Assembly: GCF_026547205.1 (NCBI RefSeq)
Contig: NZ_CP106877.1
Location: forward strand, 1,886,771 to 1,950,770
Direction of reading: 5' to 3'
Source: Fervidibacillus halotolerans
GTDB lineage: Bacteria; Bacillota; Bacilli; Bacillales; Caldibacillaceae
Length of the DNA: 64,000 nucleotides
Positions 1 to 9,401 of this stretch are shown here, piece after piece. A model generated the notes under the pieces. The model did no database searches, had not been told where the DNA came from, and saw nothing but the letters and a program-made list of their open reading frames with translations. A program made the position numbers and the translations under genes. Position 1 is the stretch's first letter. Every line of letters begins with the position of its first letter.

Positions 1-742
1 GATCACCGGTCATATCGTTGGCTGGACTCGCATCGAGGGCAAAGAAAATATCCGGTTGAATCATATAAGCGCTCGTTCTTGCTCCACGTAATCCGACTTC
101 TTCTTGTACCGTTGCCCCAGAATATAAGATGTTCGGTATGGTTTCATCTTTCAATTCTTTTAACAATTCAATTGAAAGACCGCAACCGTACCGGTTATCC
201 CATGCTTTAGCCATTATTTTTTTTCCATTGGCCATCGGCGTAAAAGGACATACTGGAACGACTTGTTGTCCCGGCTTTACACCTAACTTGATAGCATCTT
301 CCCGATCGTCTGCTCCGATATCAATTAACATGTTTTCAATTTTCATCGGCTTTTTTCTCGTTTCTTCATCGAGTAAATGGGGAGGAATGGAACCGATTAC
401 GCCAGGAATCGTCCCTTGATCGGTGACGATTTGCACACGTTGGGCTAAAAGGACTTGATTCCACCAGCCACCGATCGGTTGAAAACGAATCATACCGTTA
501 TCCGTGATAGATGTGACCATAAAACCGACTTCATCCATATGACCGGCAACCATAACTGTTGGACCGTCACTATTACCCCGCTTGATTCCAAAGATGCTCC
601 CTAAACGGTCTTGAACGACTTCATCTGCATATTTTTCCAGTTCCTTTTTCATAAACTGCCGAACGAGATGTTCATTCCCTGCTACACCTGGAAGTTCCGT
701 TAATGTTTTAAATAGTTGCATTGTTTCCTGATTCACTGTCAT
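1..742 (-). CDS. ytoP: M42 family metallopeptidase YtoP (glutamyl/leucyl aminopeptidase type), 3' end outside window
   Basis: The reading frame opens with ATG at 742-740 after an AAGG-type ribosome binding site and stays open for 247 codons to the window edge, so about 110 C-terminal residues of a usual 355-360-residue protein are missing. Metal-site motifs of M42 aminopeptidases are visible: AGHMDEVG near residue 66, AWDNR near 180 and the VQEEVG pair of glutamates near 210. The family forms large cytosolic tetrahedral oligomers that trim peptides from the N-terminus using two divalent metals. It is divergent from the PepSY gene, the same arrangement as ytoP-ytzB in B. subtilis. Family assignment is firm; substrate preference is not visible. 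Confidence 0.9.
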   Translation of the reverse strand, partial: MTVNQETMQLFKTLTELPGVAGNEHLVRQFMKKELEKYADEVVQDRLGSIFGIKRGNSDGPTVMVAGHMDEVGFMVTSITDNGMIRFQPIGGWWNQVLLAQRVQIVTDQGTIPGVIGSIPPHLLDEETRKKPMKIENMLIDIGADDREDAIKLGVKPGQQVVPVCPFTPMANGKKIMAKAWDNRYGCGLSIELLKELKDETIPNILYSGATVQEEVGLRGARTSAYMIQPDIFFALDASPANDMTGD

Positions 743-1077
743 ACCCCTTTTCCTTAGATTTACGAAATAATTAGCTATGATTATTGTACACAACATTTTC
801 TTCAATGACTATATGTCCTTTTCAAAAAACAGAAAATATTGAACGATGAAATCGAAATGGAATTCTTCTGTCACTATTGTCAATGGTTTTTTCTCAATAT
901 ACCAGTTAAGCTTTCCCTCCTCTCTAATTTTCGAAAAATAATTTTTTACTTAAAAAAACCTTTACATCTACACCTCACCTTCGATTCCCCCCATATGGAA
1001 TTTCATTACAAAAAACCGTATACTAATACCATAAATGGGGAATCTGCTTTTGGTTTAAAAAGAAAGGAATGAATCGT
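743..1077. other. Divergent intergenic region ytoP/ytzB
   Basis: About 335 AT-rich bases between two divergent genes. It should carry promoters for both, but I see no clear -35/-10 pair, hairpin or conserved RNA. A 77-codon open frame here (839-1072) has no ribosome binding site and no recognisable protein features, so I do not call it. Confidence 0.4.
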
Positions 1078-1377
1078 ATGAAATGGAAAGATTTTTTTAC
1101 CGGTTTTACAATCGGGGCAGCAATCGGGGTGTTCACAAAAACATATCGAAAAAAAATACATCGCTCTGAAGAGATTTTGAATCTTATAAAAAATGAAATG
1201 AATCCATACGGTAAAATCGTTGGATCTTGGATATTGGCTCAACCGGAACGTATGCAAAGTGGAGAAGGGACAACCCTCGTATATAAAGGAGGAATTACAC
1301 AAATTCGAGAAGGGGAGCGGAAATATATGGATTTTATCGTCGATGCATACACAGGGGAAATTCTTCATTTCGAATAA
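1078..1377 (+). CDS. ytzB: PepSY-domain small protein YtzB
   Basis: A protein of 99 residues. I prefer ATG 1078 over ATG 1069 because the AAAGGA motif at 1063-1068 touches the earlier codon but is 9 nt from the later one. The N-terminus has a short glycine-rich hydrophobic stretch (residues 8-20) followed by basic residues, which may be a membrane anchor. The C-terminal part (VDAYTGEILHFE) is the typical end of a PepSY module, a domain known from propeptides and secreted peptidase inhibitors. Its position opposite an aminopeptidase gene matches B. subtilis ytzB. A role in restraining a peptidase is inferred from the domain only. Confidence 0.8.
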   Translation: MKWKDFFTGFTIGAAIGVFTKTYRKKIHRSEEILNLIKNEMNPYGKIVGSWILAQPERMQSGEGTTLVYKGGITQIREGERKYMDFIVDAYTGEILHFE

Positions 1378-1574
1378 GCGGATTGCGGGTTGAAAAAGGT
1401 CGTTTTATTTGAAAAAGGGTTTACAAAATCTATCATTTACAAGGTATATAAAAATATTTGTGCAATTCCAAAAAATAAATTATAATTATTTTCAGATTAT
1501 TTCATTTTTTGAAAGGAGTGAGCCCTTTTTAAATTTAAATAGGAATCGAGCAAAAAAGGGGAAGGGGGAAAAAT

Positions 1575-2906
1575 ATGTTACAATCGATGACATTCTTTTT
1601 CGATCGAATGGTTCGGAAATATTTGCCAGATGCCTTTTTATTTGCCATTCTTTTAACATTGGTTGTCTTTTTACTCGGAGTCTTTCTTACAGACAGCTCG
1701 CCTATACAAATGGTCGAATATTGGGGAAACGGATTTTGGAATCTACTGTCTTTTGCCATGCAAATGTCTTTAATCGTGGTTACAGGGTATGTATTGGCGA
1801 ACAGTCCACCGGTGAAAAAAATTTTAGTGAAAATTAGTCAACTGGCGAAAACACCAAGTCAAGGAATTATTCTCGTTACTGTTGTCGCTTTATTAGCCAA
1901 TATCATCAATTATGGATTCGGATTAGTTGTCGGTGCTTTATTGGCAATTCATGTGGCAAAACGGATTCCGAAAATCAATTATCGTCTCTTGGTTGCAAGC
2001 GCTTACAGCGGGTTTTTAATTTGGCACGGTGGATTCAGTGGTTCAATTCCTTTAACGATTGCAACGGAGGATCATTTTCTTTCGGATTCGATGGGAGTCG
2101 TTCCGATTACGGAAACCCTTTTTAGTCCTTTTAATTTATTTATTGTCATTACTTTATTTGTGTCTTTACCATTTCTAAACCGGATGATGATGAATACGCC
2201 TTTTGAGCCTGTATCGATTGGGAAGGATGATGGGGTCGATTTTCCAGATTCGACTGCAGCCACCGTCGAGACGGATGATAACGATACATTTGCCGAAAAA
2301 ATTGAAAATAGTAAACTTCTATCGTTATTTATCGGATTGTTCGGTCTAGTGTATATCGTTTCTTATTTTCTTCAAAAGGGCTTCGATTTAAATATTAATA
2401 TCGTGAATTTTATTTTCCTATTCCTAGGGATTATTTTTCATCAAACACCGAAATTATTTTTAAACAGTGTGGCCGAAGCGGTGAAAAACGCTGCAGGCAT
2501 TATCGTTCAATTCCCTTTTTATGCGGGGATTATGGGAATGATGACGGCCTCCGGATTATCCGTCCTTTTTTCCGAATGGTTCGTTTCCATTTCCAATGAA
2601 ACTACGTATCCCCTTTTCACATTTATTAGTGCTGGGATTGTTAATTTCTTCGTTCCTTCCGGTGGAGGTCAGTGGGCAGTACAAGGACCGATTATGATCC
2701 CCGCCGCCATGGAATTAGGGGTAGATACGGCAAAAACAGCAATGGCTGTCGCTTGGGGAGATGCTTGGACGAATATGATTCAACCCTTTTGGGCACTTCC
2801 CCTTTTGGCGATTGCTGGTTTAAAGGTTAAAGATATAATGGGCTTTTGCGTCACCATTTTAATATGGAGTTTTATTCCGATTACAATCGGATTGTTATTA
2901 TTCTAA
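1575..2906 (+). CDS. atoE: Short-chain fatty acid transporter, AtoE family
   Basis: A 443-residue integral membrane protein with about ten to twelve hydrophobic helices. It matches the AtoE/short-chain fatty acid transporter family throughout, including the N-terminal FDRMVRKYLPDAFLFAILLT, the FLIWHGGFSGSIPL segment near residue 145 and the NFFVPSGGGQWAVQGP segment near 355. The family is thought to move acetoacetate or butyrate-type acids across the cytoplasmic membrane. The start has a strong AGGGGG site 8 nt upstream. No acyl-CoA transferase or degradation gene is adjacent, so the substrate cannot be read from context. It lies between ytzB and ytnP, which I recall as adjacent in B. subtilis. 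It shares a terminator with the convergent EamA gene. Confidence 0.88.
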   Translation: MLQSMTFFFDRMVRKYLPDAFLFAILLTLVVFLLGVFLTDSSPIQMVEYWGNGFWNLLSFAMQMSLIVVTGYVLANSPPVKKILVKISQLAKTPSQGIILVTVVALLANIINYGFGLVVGALLAIHVAKRIPKINYRLLVASAYSGFLIWHGGFSGSIPLTIATEDHFLSDSMGVVPITETLFSPFNLFIVITLFVSLPFLNRMMMNTPFEPVSIGKDDGVDFPDSTAATVETDDNDTFAEKIENSKLLSLFIGLFGLVYIVSYFLQKGFDLNINIVNFIFLFLGIIFHQTPKLFLNSVAEAVKNAAGIIVQFPFYAGIMGMMTASGLSVLFSEWFVSISNETTYPLFTFISAGIVNFFVPSGGGQWAVQGPIMIPAAMELGVDTAKTAMAVAWGDAWTNMIQPFWALPLLAIAGLKVKDIMGFCVTILIWSFIPITIGLLLF

Positions 2907-2945
2907 GTTAGGAAAAGAGACTCCAAAATGGTGATTGAAAGTATG

Positions 2946-2993
2946 AAAAAAGAGGGGTAGTCGATTGAACAATCATTTCAATCCCCTCTTTTT
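2946..2993. terminator. Bidirectional terminator between atoE and EamA gene
   Basis: The arms AAAAAGAGGGG (2946 on) and CCCCTCTTTTT (ending 2993) form a strong stem that continues through an internal GATTGA/TTCAATC pairing. A-run and T-run flanks make it functional on both strands. It overlaps the last codon of the minus-strand gene by two bases. Confidence 0.85.
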
Positions 2994-3927
2994 AATTTAT
3001 ACATGTCATCTTTTTTGATGGACCTTTGCTTTTTTTCTCGATTTGTGAAATCACAATACCTAAAATAATAAGAATGGAGCCGATGAACGTTTCCAACGTT
3101 ATGTTTTCCCCTAATAAAAGGGAACTAAATAGTAAACCGAATACAGGGACTAATAGGGTGGAGATCGTCGCACTTGCCATATCCACACTGCTGATAATGA
3201 CAAACCATACCGTAAAACATAGGGCTGAGGCAACGATACCTGTAAACAATACGTACGAAATGCTTAAACCATTCCATTGAATAGGTTCCTTCCATTCTGT
3301 AAACATATATGCGATAAATATCCCGATCGTTCCGAAAAACATTTGAAAGGCGGAAGTTTGCAGTTTAGGGAGGGACAGGAGCGTTTTTCGGTAATAAATA
3401 TTCGATATTGCCCAAGACAATGCGCCGAATAAAATAAGTAATTCTCCAAAAATCGCTTTTCCATCCCGTACAAATAAAATATCAAAGCCGACAATAATCA
3501 CTAATCCGAACATTCCTAATCCTAATCCTAGTATTTTTTTTATCGACATTTCTTCCTTGAGGAATGGAACCGCTAATAAACTGCTCCATAATGGCATCGA
3601 ATAGAGTAAAATGGAGGCCTTTCCCGCTCCGATAAACAAAAGCCCATACATAACCGATAAAAATACGAATGTCGTTTGTAACATACCGACAATAGCTAAA
3701 TGGACCCAATATTTTCTTGCTGGAATTCCAAGCTTCAAGATCGATAATAGGAAAAATAACGTTAACGTTCCCGTACTAAATCGAAAGGTAGAAAAGGCAA
3801 AGGGCCCCATATAATCTAATCCCGCTTTCATTAAGACCCAAGCATACCCCCATAGAATCGTAATTAAAATAATCGTTCCCCATAAAAGGTAAGGATTGTT
3901 TTTTAAATGGAAATGGCGGTGAAACAT
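2992..3927 (-). CDS. EamA/DMT superfamily permease
   Basis: A 311-residue protein with ten predicted transmembrane helices arranged as two EamA repeats (about residues 15-145 and 165-295), the layout of the drug/metabolite transporter superfamily. The motif ITILWGYAWVLMKAGL at the start of repeat 1 is typical. ATG 3927 follows an AGGAGA site. Such proteins export amino acids, nucleobases or related metabolites, but the sequence does not reveal the substrate. It follows ytnP by about 25 bp on the same strand, so the two may be co-transcribed. The C-terminus is short, basic and cytoplasmic. Confidence 0.88.
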   Translation of the reverse strand: MFHRHFHLKNNPYLLWGTIILITILWGYAWVLMKAGLDYMGPFAFSTFRFSTGTLTLFFLLSILKLGIPARKYWVHLAIVGMLQTTFVFLSVMYGLLFIGAGKASILLYSMPLWSSLLAVPFLKEEMSIKKILGLGLGMFGLVIIVGFDILFVRDGKAIFGELLILFGALSWAISNIYYRKTLLSLPKLQTSAFQMFFGTIGIFIAYMFTEWKEPIQWNGLSISYVLFTGIVASALCFTVWFVIISSVDMASATISTLLVPVFGLLFSSLLLGENITLETFIGSILIILGIVISQIEKKSKGPSKKMTCIN

Positions 3928-3951
3928 ATTCCACTCTCCTGACGATGAACT

Positions 3952-4794
3952 TTAACCTTTTCCAGCCTTTTGAATCGGTAGCGAGCGATGAATTTCATTT
4001 GCTTCCCCCCATTGGATCGCCCGATAAACGGCATCATGATAAAAGGTAAACCATACCCCATATTCCTCGCCGAAAGTAATCCATTTTTCCTTTTCTCGAA
4101 TCGAATCCATCGGGTAATCATCGTAAGCCATCACCCATAATGGGTTTTTGTGGGCGTGGGTTGGCATCAAATCCGCCATATGGATTGCCATTTCCCCTTT
4201 CGATTCAATCAACACAATCGCATGGCCAAAACTATGTCCTCCCGTATGCACGATACGAATTCCTGGAAAAACTTCCAACTCATGTTCGAAAGCGACGACC
4301 TGATCTTCAATTCCCTTCCAGTTTTTTTCCCAATAGGTCGCTTTCGATCGAATCGTCGGGTTACGCATTTCTTTCCATTCCTTTTCCGAACAGTAAATGG
4401 TTGCATTTGGAAACACTGATCCTCGATCATTCGTTAATCCGGAAGCATGGTCAAAATGCATATGGGTCATAAGTACGATGTCGATATCTGATAAATGCAA
4501 TTGTTTTTCCCGTAATGATTCTTCCAATTTGGATTCTTCCGTTACCCCAAAATTTCGTTTTTGTTTCTCCGTTAATTTTCCATTCCCTATTCCTGATTCA
4601 ATTAAAATGTTTTTCTTCCCAGTTTCGATTAAGATTGGATCCGTCCGTAACGGGATTTGATTTTTCTCATTGACCGCATATTTTTTTGACCATAACGGTT
4701 TCGGAACGACTCCAAACATCGCTCCCCCATCCAAATGGGTCATTCCACCCTTTAGCCAAGTTAACGTTATGTCTCCGATTTTTAATTGATCCAT
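3952..4794 (-). CDS. ytnP: MBL-fold hydrolase YtnP (quorum-quenching lactonase family)
   Basis: A 280-residue metallo-beta-lactamase-fold protein. The metal-binding HMHFDH motif lies at residues 111-116, with further ligands in HTGGHSFGH near 170 and in the HMADLMP segment. Length and gene neighbourhood match B. subtilis YtnP, reported as an acyl-homoserine lactonase-type enzyme that interferes with signalling by other bacteria. The lactone-hydrolysing role is carried over from the family; the sequence itself shows an intact two-metal hydrolase site. No signal peptide is seen, so it acts in the cytosol. Confidence 0.88.
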   Translation of the reverse strand: MDQLKIGDITLTWLKGGMTHLDGGAMFGVVPKPLWSKKYAVNEKNQIPLRTDPILIETGKKNILIESGIGNGKLTEKQKRNFGVTEESKLEESLREKQLHLSDIDIVLMTHMHFDHASGLTNDRGSVFPNATIYCSEKEWKEMRNPTIRSKATYWEKNWKGIEDQVVAFEHELEVFPGIRIVHTGGHSFGHAIVLIESKGEMAIHMADLMPTHAHKNPLWVMAYDDYPMDSIREKEKWITFGEEYGVWFTFYHDAVYRAIQWGEANEIHRSLPIQKAGKG

Positions 4795-5030
4795 TGCTTC
4801 CCATCCCCTAACTATATTTTTTCATTTATTAGATGATTCAGCCTTATTATAACATCCTTATTGAAAGGGGTTCCAAATTTAGGCTGACACTTATTCCTAA
4901 CCGGCAATCCTTTGGCAAATCCCATCCATTGAAACAAGTACAAACTTTATCACAGATGAAAACGATTGAAATGTTCAAAGACTATTGCACAGCGGGACTG
5001 TCCGAATGAGTCCCTAAGTTGTTGAAAGGG
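4795..5030. other. Intergenic region upstream of ytnP
   Basis: AT-rich sequence that probably contains the ytnP promoter (minus strand). From about 4990 on it merges into the GC-rich dispersed repeat. I find no open frame with a ribosome binding site. Confidence 0.4.
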
Positions 5031-5032
5031 AA

Positions 5033-5132
5033 GGTGGCGGAAACTCCAGCGGGTACAGCACGAACCGAAGACCCTTTAGATGAGTCTGCGAGTCGAGAAG
5101 TGTAAGCCGTGCCCGAGGAAAGCGCCGCCACC
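5033..5132 (+). repeat. Dispersed GC-rich inverted-repeat element, copy A
   Basis: The element is bounded by perfect 8-bp inverted repeats, GGTGGCGG (5033-5040) and CCGCCACC (5125-5132), and is richer in GC than its surroundings. Internal blocks such as CAGCGGGTACAGCACGA and CCGTGCCCGAGGAAAGCG recur in diverged form at 17685-17778 and 61853-61962. Similarity to copy B continues outside the core on both sides: a CTAAGTTGnTGAAAGGGAA block precedes it and a GGCTG...CAGCC hairpin (about 5171-5191) follows. It may be a miniature mobile element or a structured RNA. No protein is encoded. Confidence 0.8.
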
Positions 5133-5202
5133 AAAAATGAAATGAATCGAATTTCATTTACGAAGAAAGGGGCTGCACTTTTTACCCAGCCTCCTGTTAA
5201 AC

Positions 5203-5853
5203 TTATTTATTTTTTTCAGGAAATTTCGCTTCACATCGATAAATTCGATTCCCTTTTGCCGAAAATTTCTCTTCATATTCGGTCATAATATTTCCTTTAA
5301 AATCACTATGATGTAAATCGAGATTTACATCCGTTAAAATCATGCCGAATTCCGAGAAACTTACGAGGGAGTATTCAAATAATTTCTGGTTATCCGTTTT
5401 AAAATGGATTTGTCCGCCATGTTGCATAATCTTTTGATATTTTTCTAAAAATGAACGATGGGTTAAACGCCTTTTTTCATGTCTATTTTTTGGCCACGGA
5501 TCGGAAAAATTTAAATAAATAACTGAAATCTCTCCAGGTGCAAAAATCGATTCCAATTGAATGGCGTTAATATTTAATAATTTCAAATTCGTTAACTCTG
5601 CTTCAATCAGCTTATCTAAAGCGGAAACAATTACACTCGTATAAGTCTCGATGCCGATAAAATTGATATCCGGGTGTTGTTTGGCCATTTCGGTAATAAA
5701 TTTCCCTTTTCCTGTACCGATTTCAATATGAATCGGATGTTCGTTTTGGAACAGCTCATTCCATTTCCCCTTCCATTGTTCCGGATTTTGGATCACATAT
5801 TGGGGATAGTTTTGTATTCGTTCCTTCGCCCATGGCTTATTTCGCAATCGCAT
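5203..5853 (-). CDS. trmB: tRNA (guanine-N7-)-methyltransferase TrmB
   Basis: The protein has 216 residues. It transfers methyl from S-adenosylmethionine to N7 of G46 in the variable loop of tRNAs. The SAM-binding motif [10 protein letters not shown] lies at residues 43-52, and the family motif [15 protein letters not shown] near 115-130 contains the catalytic region. I use ATG 5853 rather than TTG 5859 because the GGAGG site is 9 nt from the ATG and only 3 nt from the TTG. It is single-domain and full length. It faces ytzH divergently, as in B. subtilis. Confidence 0.95.
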   Translation of the reverse strand: MRLRNKPWAKERIQNYPQYVIQNPEQWKGKWNELFQNEHPIHIEIGTGKGKFITEMAKQHPDINFIGIETYTSVIVSALDKLIEAELTNLKLLNINAIQLESIFAPGEISVIYLNFSDPWPKNRHEKRRLTHRSFLEKYQKIMQHGGQIHFKTDNQKLFEYSLVSFSEFGMILTDVNLDLHHSDFKGNIMTEYEEKFSAKGNRIYRCEAKFPEKNK

Positions 5854-6017
5854 AGTCAAACACCTCCATTCATCAAGTACGATTCATTTTATAAATACGG
5901 TTTTCCAAACAATCCAGTACGGAAAGGATTTTTTCCAAAAATTGCATTTTCCCTTTCGTATAAATTTGTTCCATTCATCCATGATACATAGTAAACAAAA
6001 AAGAAAGGCGGATAACG

Positions 6018-6293
6018 ATGCCTCTACATTACACAGATCAGTTACAATTACTAAAGGACCTTTTAGAAGACCATCAATTCGATGGATATGGAACAGTCAA
6101 TGAATACGAACAAATAAAACGACTCATCGATTCGTTAATGGCAAATGAACAATTGGATGAACAAACGAAGAATGTACTACAAGAAATTTACGATTACGGT
6201 CAATTAGGCAAAAATACAGAACCGAATGTACTTATTGAAAATTATAAAGAACAACTTTCCGAATGGATTGATCAAATCGGTTCCTATTCATAA
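6018..6293 (+). CDS. ytzH: YtzH-like small protein
   Basis: A 91-residue acidic, soluble, mostly helical protein of the YtzH-like family, whose function is unknown. A good AAAGGCGG-type site lies upstream of ATG 6018. Its location between trmB and ytmP is the same as in B. subtilis and is the main support for the name. I see no cysteine, metal-binding or membrane features. Confidence 0.82.
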   Translation: MPLHYTDQLQLLKDLLEDHQFDGYGTVNEYEQIKRLIDSLMANEQLDEQTKNVLQEIYDYGQLGKNTEPNVLIENYKEQLSEWIDQIGSYS

Positions 6294-6303
6294 ACTTTTA
6301 ATC

Positions 6304-6338
6304 GAAAAAATTCTCCCTTCCGAAACGGTAACGGGAGA
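6304..6338 (-). terminator. Terminator downstream of ytmP
   Basis: Read on the minus strand, the stem TCTCCC...GGGAGA with an inner CCG/CGG pairing is followed by ATTTTTTCG. It lies just beyond the ytmP stop codon. Confidence 0.65.
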
Positions 6339-6341
6339 CAC

Positions 6342-7130
6342 TTAAAAAAGAGTATCTAAGTAATCAATCCAAAACAAATACTCTTCCTTTTTTTCCTTTT
6401 CGTAAAATAATTGAATCGAATTTAACGTTTGATAAAAAACATACCATTTCATTCGAGTCCGTAAAGAATCATCCAACGTTAATCCATACGTCGAAAGCCA
6501 ATTTTTCCAATCGTTTTCCGGAATATACCAATATAATAATGGTCCGATATCAATGGCAGGATCACCGATAAAGGCATGATCCCAATCGATTAAATACAAA
6601 CTACCCGTTTCAGTCATAATCCAATTATTATGATGTACATCGCCATGGCAAACAGCCCATTGGTTATGTTTCGTTTCAGATAGATTTGCTTTTAAATACC
6701 GAAATGCTTTCTGAATATTGGAAAGGTGGATTAATCTTGTTTCAAATCGTGCCTCCAATTGTTGGACTAACGTTTCTGACTCAATAGGAAATTTCCCTAA
6801 ACGGTGAAGCATCGATAATAACGGTTTGGAATGATGGATTTTTTTTAATAAATGGGCTACCCGCTCATCATTCATTTCATAAGGTTCTAAAATTTTTCCC
6901 TTAATCCATTGTTGAGCGGTAATTACATCCCCGTTTTCCAATCGTTTCGTCCAAACGAGCTTTGGAACGATTCCTTCTGCAGACAAAACAGCTAAAAAAG
7001 GAGAGGAGTTCCTTTTTAAAAATAATTTTTCATCATTATGACATGCATAAAATGCTTCGCCTGTTAAACCGCCTGCAGGGTATATTTCCCAATCATTGCC
7101 TAAAAAATGCTTCACCGGGTTCACCTTCAT
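6342..7130 (-). CDS. ytmP: Aminoglycoside phosphotransferase-fold kinase YtmP
   Basis: A 262-residue protein-kinase-like phosphotransferase. The catalytic loop CHGDVHHNN is at residues 161-169 and the magnesium-binding IDWDHA at 181-186, both intact. The family includes choline/ethanolamine kinases and antibiotic kinases; the natural substrate of YtmP is not known. The ribosome binding site before ATG 7130 is weak, and a GTG two codons later is an alternative start. In B. subtilis amyX follows ytmP, but here about 200 bp without a gene separate it from ytlR. Confidence 0.85.
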   Translation of the reverse strand: MKVNPVKHFLGNDWEIYPAGGLTGEAFYACHNDEKLFLKRNSSPFLAVLSAEGIVPKLVWTKRLENGDVITAQQWIKGKILEPYEMNDERVAHLLKKIHHSKPLLSMLHRLGKFPIESETLVQQLEARFETRLIHLSNIQKAFRYLKANLSETKHNQWAVCHGDVHHNNWIMTETGSLYLIDWDHAFIGDPAIDIGPLLYWYIPENDWKNWLSTYGLTLDDSLRTRMKWYVFYQTLNSIQLFYEKEKKEEYLFWIDYLDTLF

Positions 7131-7329
7131 CCGAATTCTAATTGCCGAGTGTATTTTTCGTATATAGAAAAGTTCTTAGGAATTATATTTTAACAAAAAC
7201 GCTCGAAAAAATATATGACTTTCTGATTGTAGCGTTTCTCAAATGATAACGTCAAGTGGAAATCGAATCTACCAAAAAAATCCCTTCTCCAATCATAAAA
7301 CGTCATGGAAAAACAGGAAATGGACTTTA

Positions 7330-8313
7330 TTATCTTTCTGATTCATTCATAGCAGGAAGATTTTGATCTGTAAGTGGACACCTCGTCAAGAGAGAAAGAG
7401 CACGGGGAACAATCTCAATATCCACATTTCCCACACCCGCATATTCCCCATCTGCATGGAGGAGGGAGGGTAGATCCGTCCGAATACGAATCCGTTTTCC
7501 TTGTAATATTTTTACTTCTTTCATATAAATATGCTTACCCCAAAAAACCGTCATAAAAAGCATTAAAATTTTCAGCTTAGATATACCGTGAACGACGATC
7601 ACTTCTAGTTGACCATCTATCGGATGGGAACCGGGGGATATTTTCATCCCTCCTCCATAGTATGGCTGGTTGGAAACCGTCAAAAACCAAGCCCTTTCAA
7701 ACACTTCCCTTCTCTCATCAATATCTAAATTAATCGTCATCGGTCGATGGCGAAACAATTCTTTAATTAAAAAATAAACATAAACGAATTTCCCCAATCC
7801 GAACCGATTAAGGAACGGTTTTAATTTTGATTCATTCGCACTAACTGCGATTTTCGCATCAAATCCACAGCCGAAGTTATTTATAAAATAGCCATTATTT
7901 TCACCGACACCTTGGAATTTACCGACATCTACTAAAATTGGCTCATCCCCAATTAGCGCCAATACATATTCCAATGCCTGATCCGGATCATTTGGAATAT
8001 AATAGCCCCGTGAAAAATCATTTCCAGAACCTGCAGGAATATAACCGACGATTCCCCGATCAAAGGGGGAGATTCCATTTAACACTTCATGAATGGTTCC
8101 GTCCCCCCCAACGGCAATAATATAAGAAAAGGATTCCCGACCTTTCACAATTTTCCTCGCCAATTTTTTCCCATCCCCCCGCTTTTGTGTGAAATAGGAT
8201 CGGTAGCGGATCTTTCGTTCAATTAATTTTTGTTCAATCCTTTTCCAAATTTTTAAACTTTTTCCGTTTTTTGCAGCGGGGTTAATAATAAAATGAAGAT
8301 TCATAATCGTCAC
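7330..8313 (-). CDS. ytlR: Diacylglycerol kinase-family lipid kinase YtlR
   Basis: A 327-residue kinase of the DagK/YegS/sphingosine kinase family. The nucleotide-binding loop VGGDGT lies at residues 68-73 and the PAGSGNDFSRG motif near 93-103. A C-terminal beta-sandwich domain contains the DG motif in GSHPIDGQLEV. The likely reaction is ATP-dependent phosphorylation of a lipid hydroxyl at the membrane. GTG 8313 has an AAGGA motif 6 nt upstream, better spaced than for ATG 8304. It follows ytlQ by about 40 bp in the same direction. Confidence 0.88.
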   Translation of the reverse strand: MTIMNLHFIINPAAKNGKSLKIWKRIEQKLIERKIRYRSYFTQKRGDGKKLARKIVKGRESFSYIIAVGGDGTIHEVLNGISPFDRGIVGYIPAGSGNDFSRGYYIPNDPDQALEYVLALIGDEPILVDVGKFQGVGENNGYFINNFGCGFDAKIAVSANESKLKPFLNRFGLGKFVYVYFLIKELFRHRPMTINLDIDERREVFERAWFLTVSNQPYYGGGMKISPGSHPIDGQLEVIVVHGISKLKILMLFMTVFWGKHIYMKEVKILQGKRIRIRTDLPSLLHADGEYAGVGNVDIEIVPRALSLLTRCPLTDQNLPAMNESER

Positions 8314-8356
8314 TCTTTTTCCTTGTTTATTAATATCGACACAAATTCACATTTTT

Positions 8357-9274
8357 TTATCTTTCATCCACCCTCGATATGGAATTCGTTTTGCAATATT
8401 GTAAAATCGACTGGGCTGCTTTCAGTTGCATATGTTTCAATGGGGATGAAAAGGTTTGGATTTTCTTTAACCAAACTTGAAAATTCCGTTGATCGACCAA
8501 TGTCACACCAAAGGGAGCAGAGGGAAAATCGATATATCCATTCCTCGAAAGGATGATCTTTTTTATCGGTATATCGATGGAATTATGTTGAAAAATACTA
8601 CGGATAATTGCCTCCATCCGATTTAACTGAATCATCGGATTGACGAATGGCGAATTCTTCCCTTGTGTACGCTTCATCCAAAAGCGCCCTTCTCCTTCAG
8701 CGAAAACAGCATCCCGTTCTTCCTCTAAAAATATGAAAAGGAAAACTTCCGTTGGTGTAAGGATGATCGAATCTCCCTCCATCGGGGCTTTTTTTAATAA
8801 AAAAATCGGTTTATATAACAATAAAAACGTATCCGGTAGTCGTTGGAGTAAAAATTTTAATTGTTCTTCTCTATAAAAGGATGAATCAACGTAAGAACGT
8901 TCCGTTAATGTGGAACTAGCCCATAAAATTTGCACCTGAAAAAGATCATCTAAAAACTGTTTCTTCAATTGATCGATCGATTGTGGAACCGGCTGGTAAG
9001 ACTTATTTTCTTCAAACCATTCGTCCAGATCCAGATCATTTTTCCGATGGAACCAACCGGTAAGTTTATTTAAAAAAGAACCCCTTTTTTCCTGTGAATC
9101 GTCCCATAAGAAATCATCTAGTTTCCCATTCTTATAGGCTTCCTTTTGTTCTTCCCACGATTGCTTCCATTGTTCCCATTGCTTCCTCTTCATTCGAATG
9201 AAACGGGGAGGATATTTATATATTCCCGTTTCATATCGGGAAATATAATCTTGTAATTTAATTAATTGTGCCAT
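8357..9274 (-). CDS. ytlQ: NERD-type domain protein YtlQ
   Basis: A 305-residue soluble protein located as ytlQ between ytlP and ytlR. The N-terminal third is rich in Trp, Lys and Glu and looks helical. A central segment (about 95-220) alternates hydrophobic strands (TFLLLYKPIFLL, VFLFIFLEE) in a pattern resembling nuclease-related NERD domains. The B. subtilis orthologue has no established role. The name rests mostly on synteny; the NERD label is tentative. No membrane segment is present. Confidence 0.7.
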   Translation of the reverse strand: MAQLIKLQDYISRYETGIYKYPPRFIRMKRKQWEQWKQSWEEQKEAYKNGKLDDFLWDDSQEKRGSFLNKLTGWFHRKNDLDLDEWFEENKSYQPVPQSIDQLKKQFLDDLFQVQILWASSTLTERSYVDSSFYREEQLKFLLQRLPDTFLLLYKPIFLLKKAPMEGDSIILTPTEVFLFIFLEEERDAVFAEGEGRFWMKRTQGKNSPFVNPMIQLNRMEAIIRSIFQHNSIDIPIKKIILSRNGYIDFPSAPFGVTLVDQRNFQVWLKKIQTFSSPLKHMQLKAAQSILQYCKTNSISRVDER

Positions 9275-9401
9275 GAACGTAACCGCCTTTTTCCATGAAG
9301 AAAAAATTTCAAATCAATTTCATCGAATCCATCGGTTTCAAGGAAAAACCCCTTATCCTTCCGAACTGTTAATGTATCAATCGTTCATTTAAACAAACGG
9401 A

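Noticed and set aside
839-1072. 77-codon frame upstream of ytzB
   Set aside because: No ribosome binding site, odd composition, and it covers the expected promoter region of ytzB.
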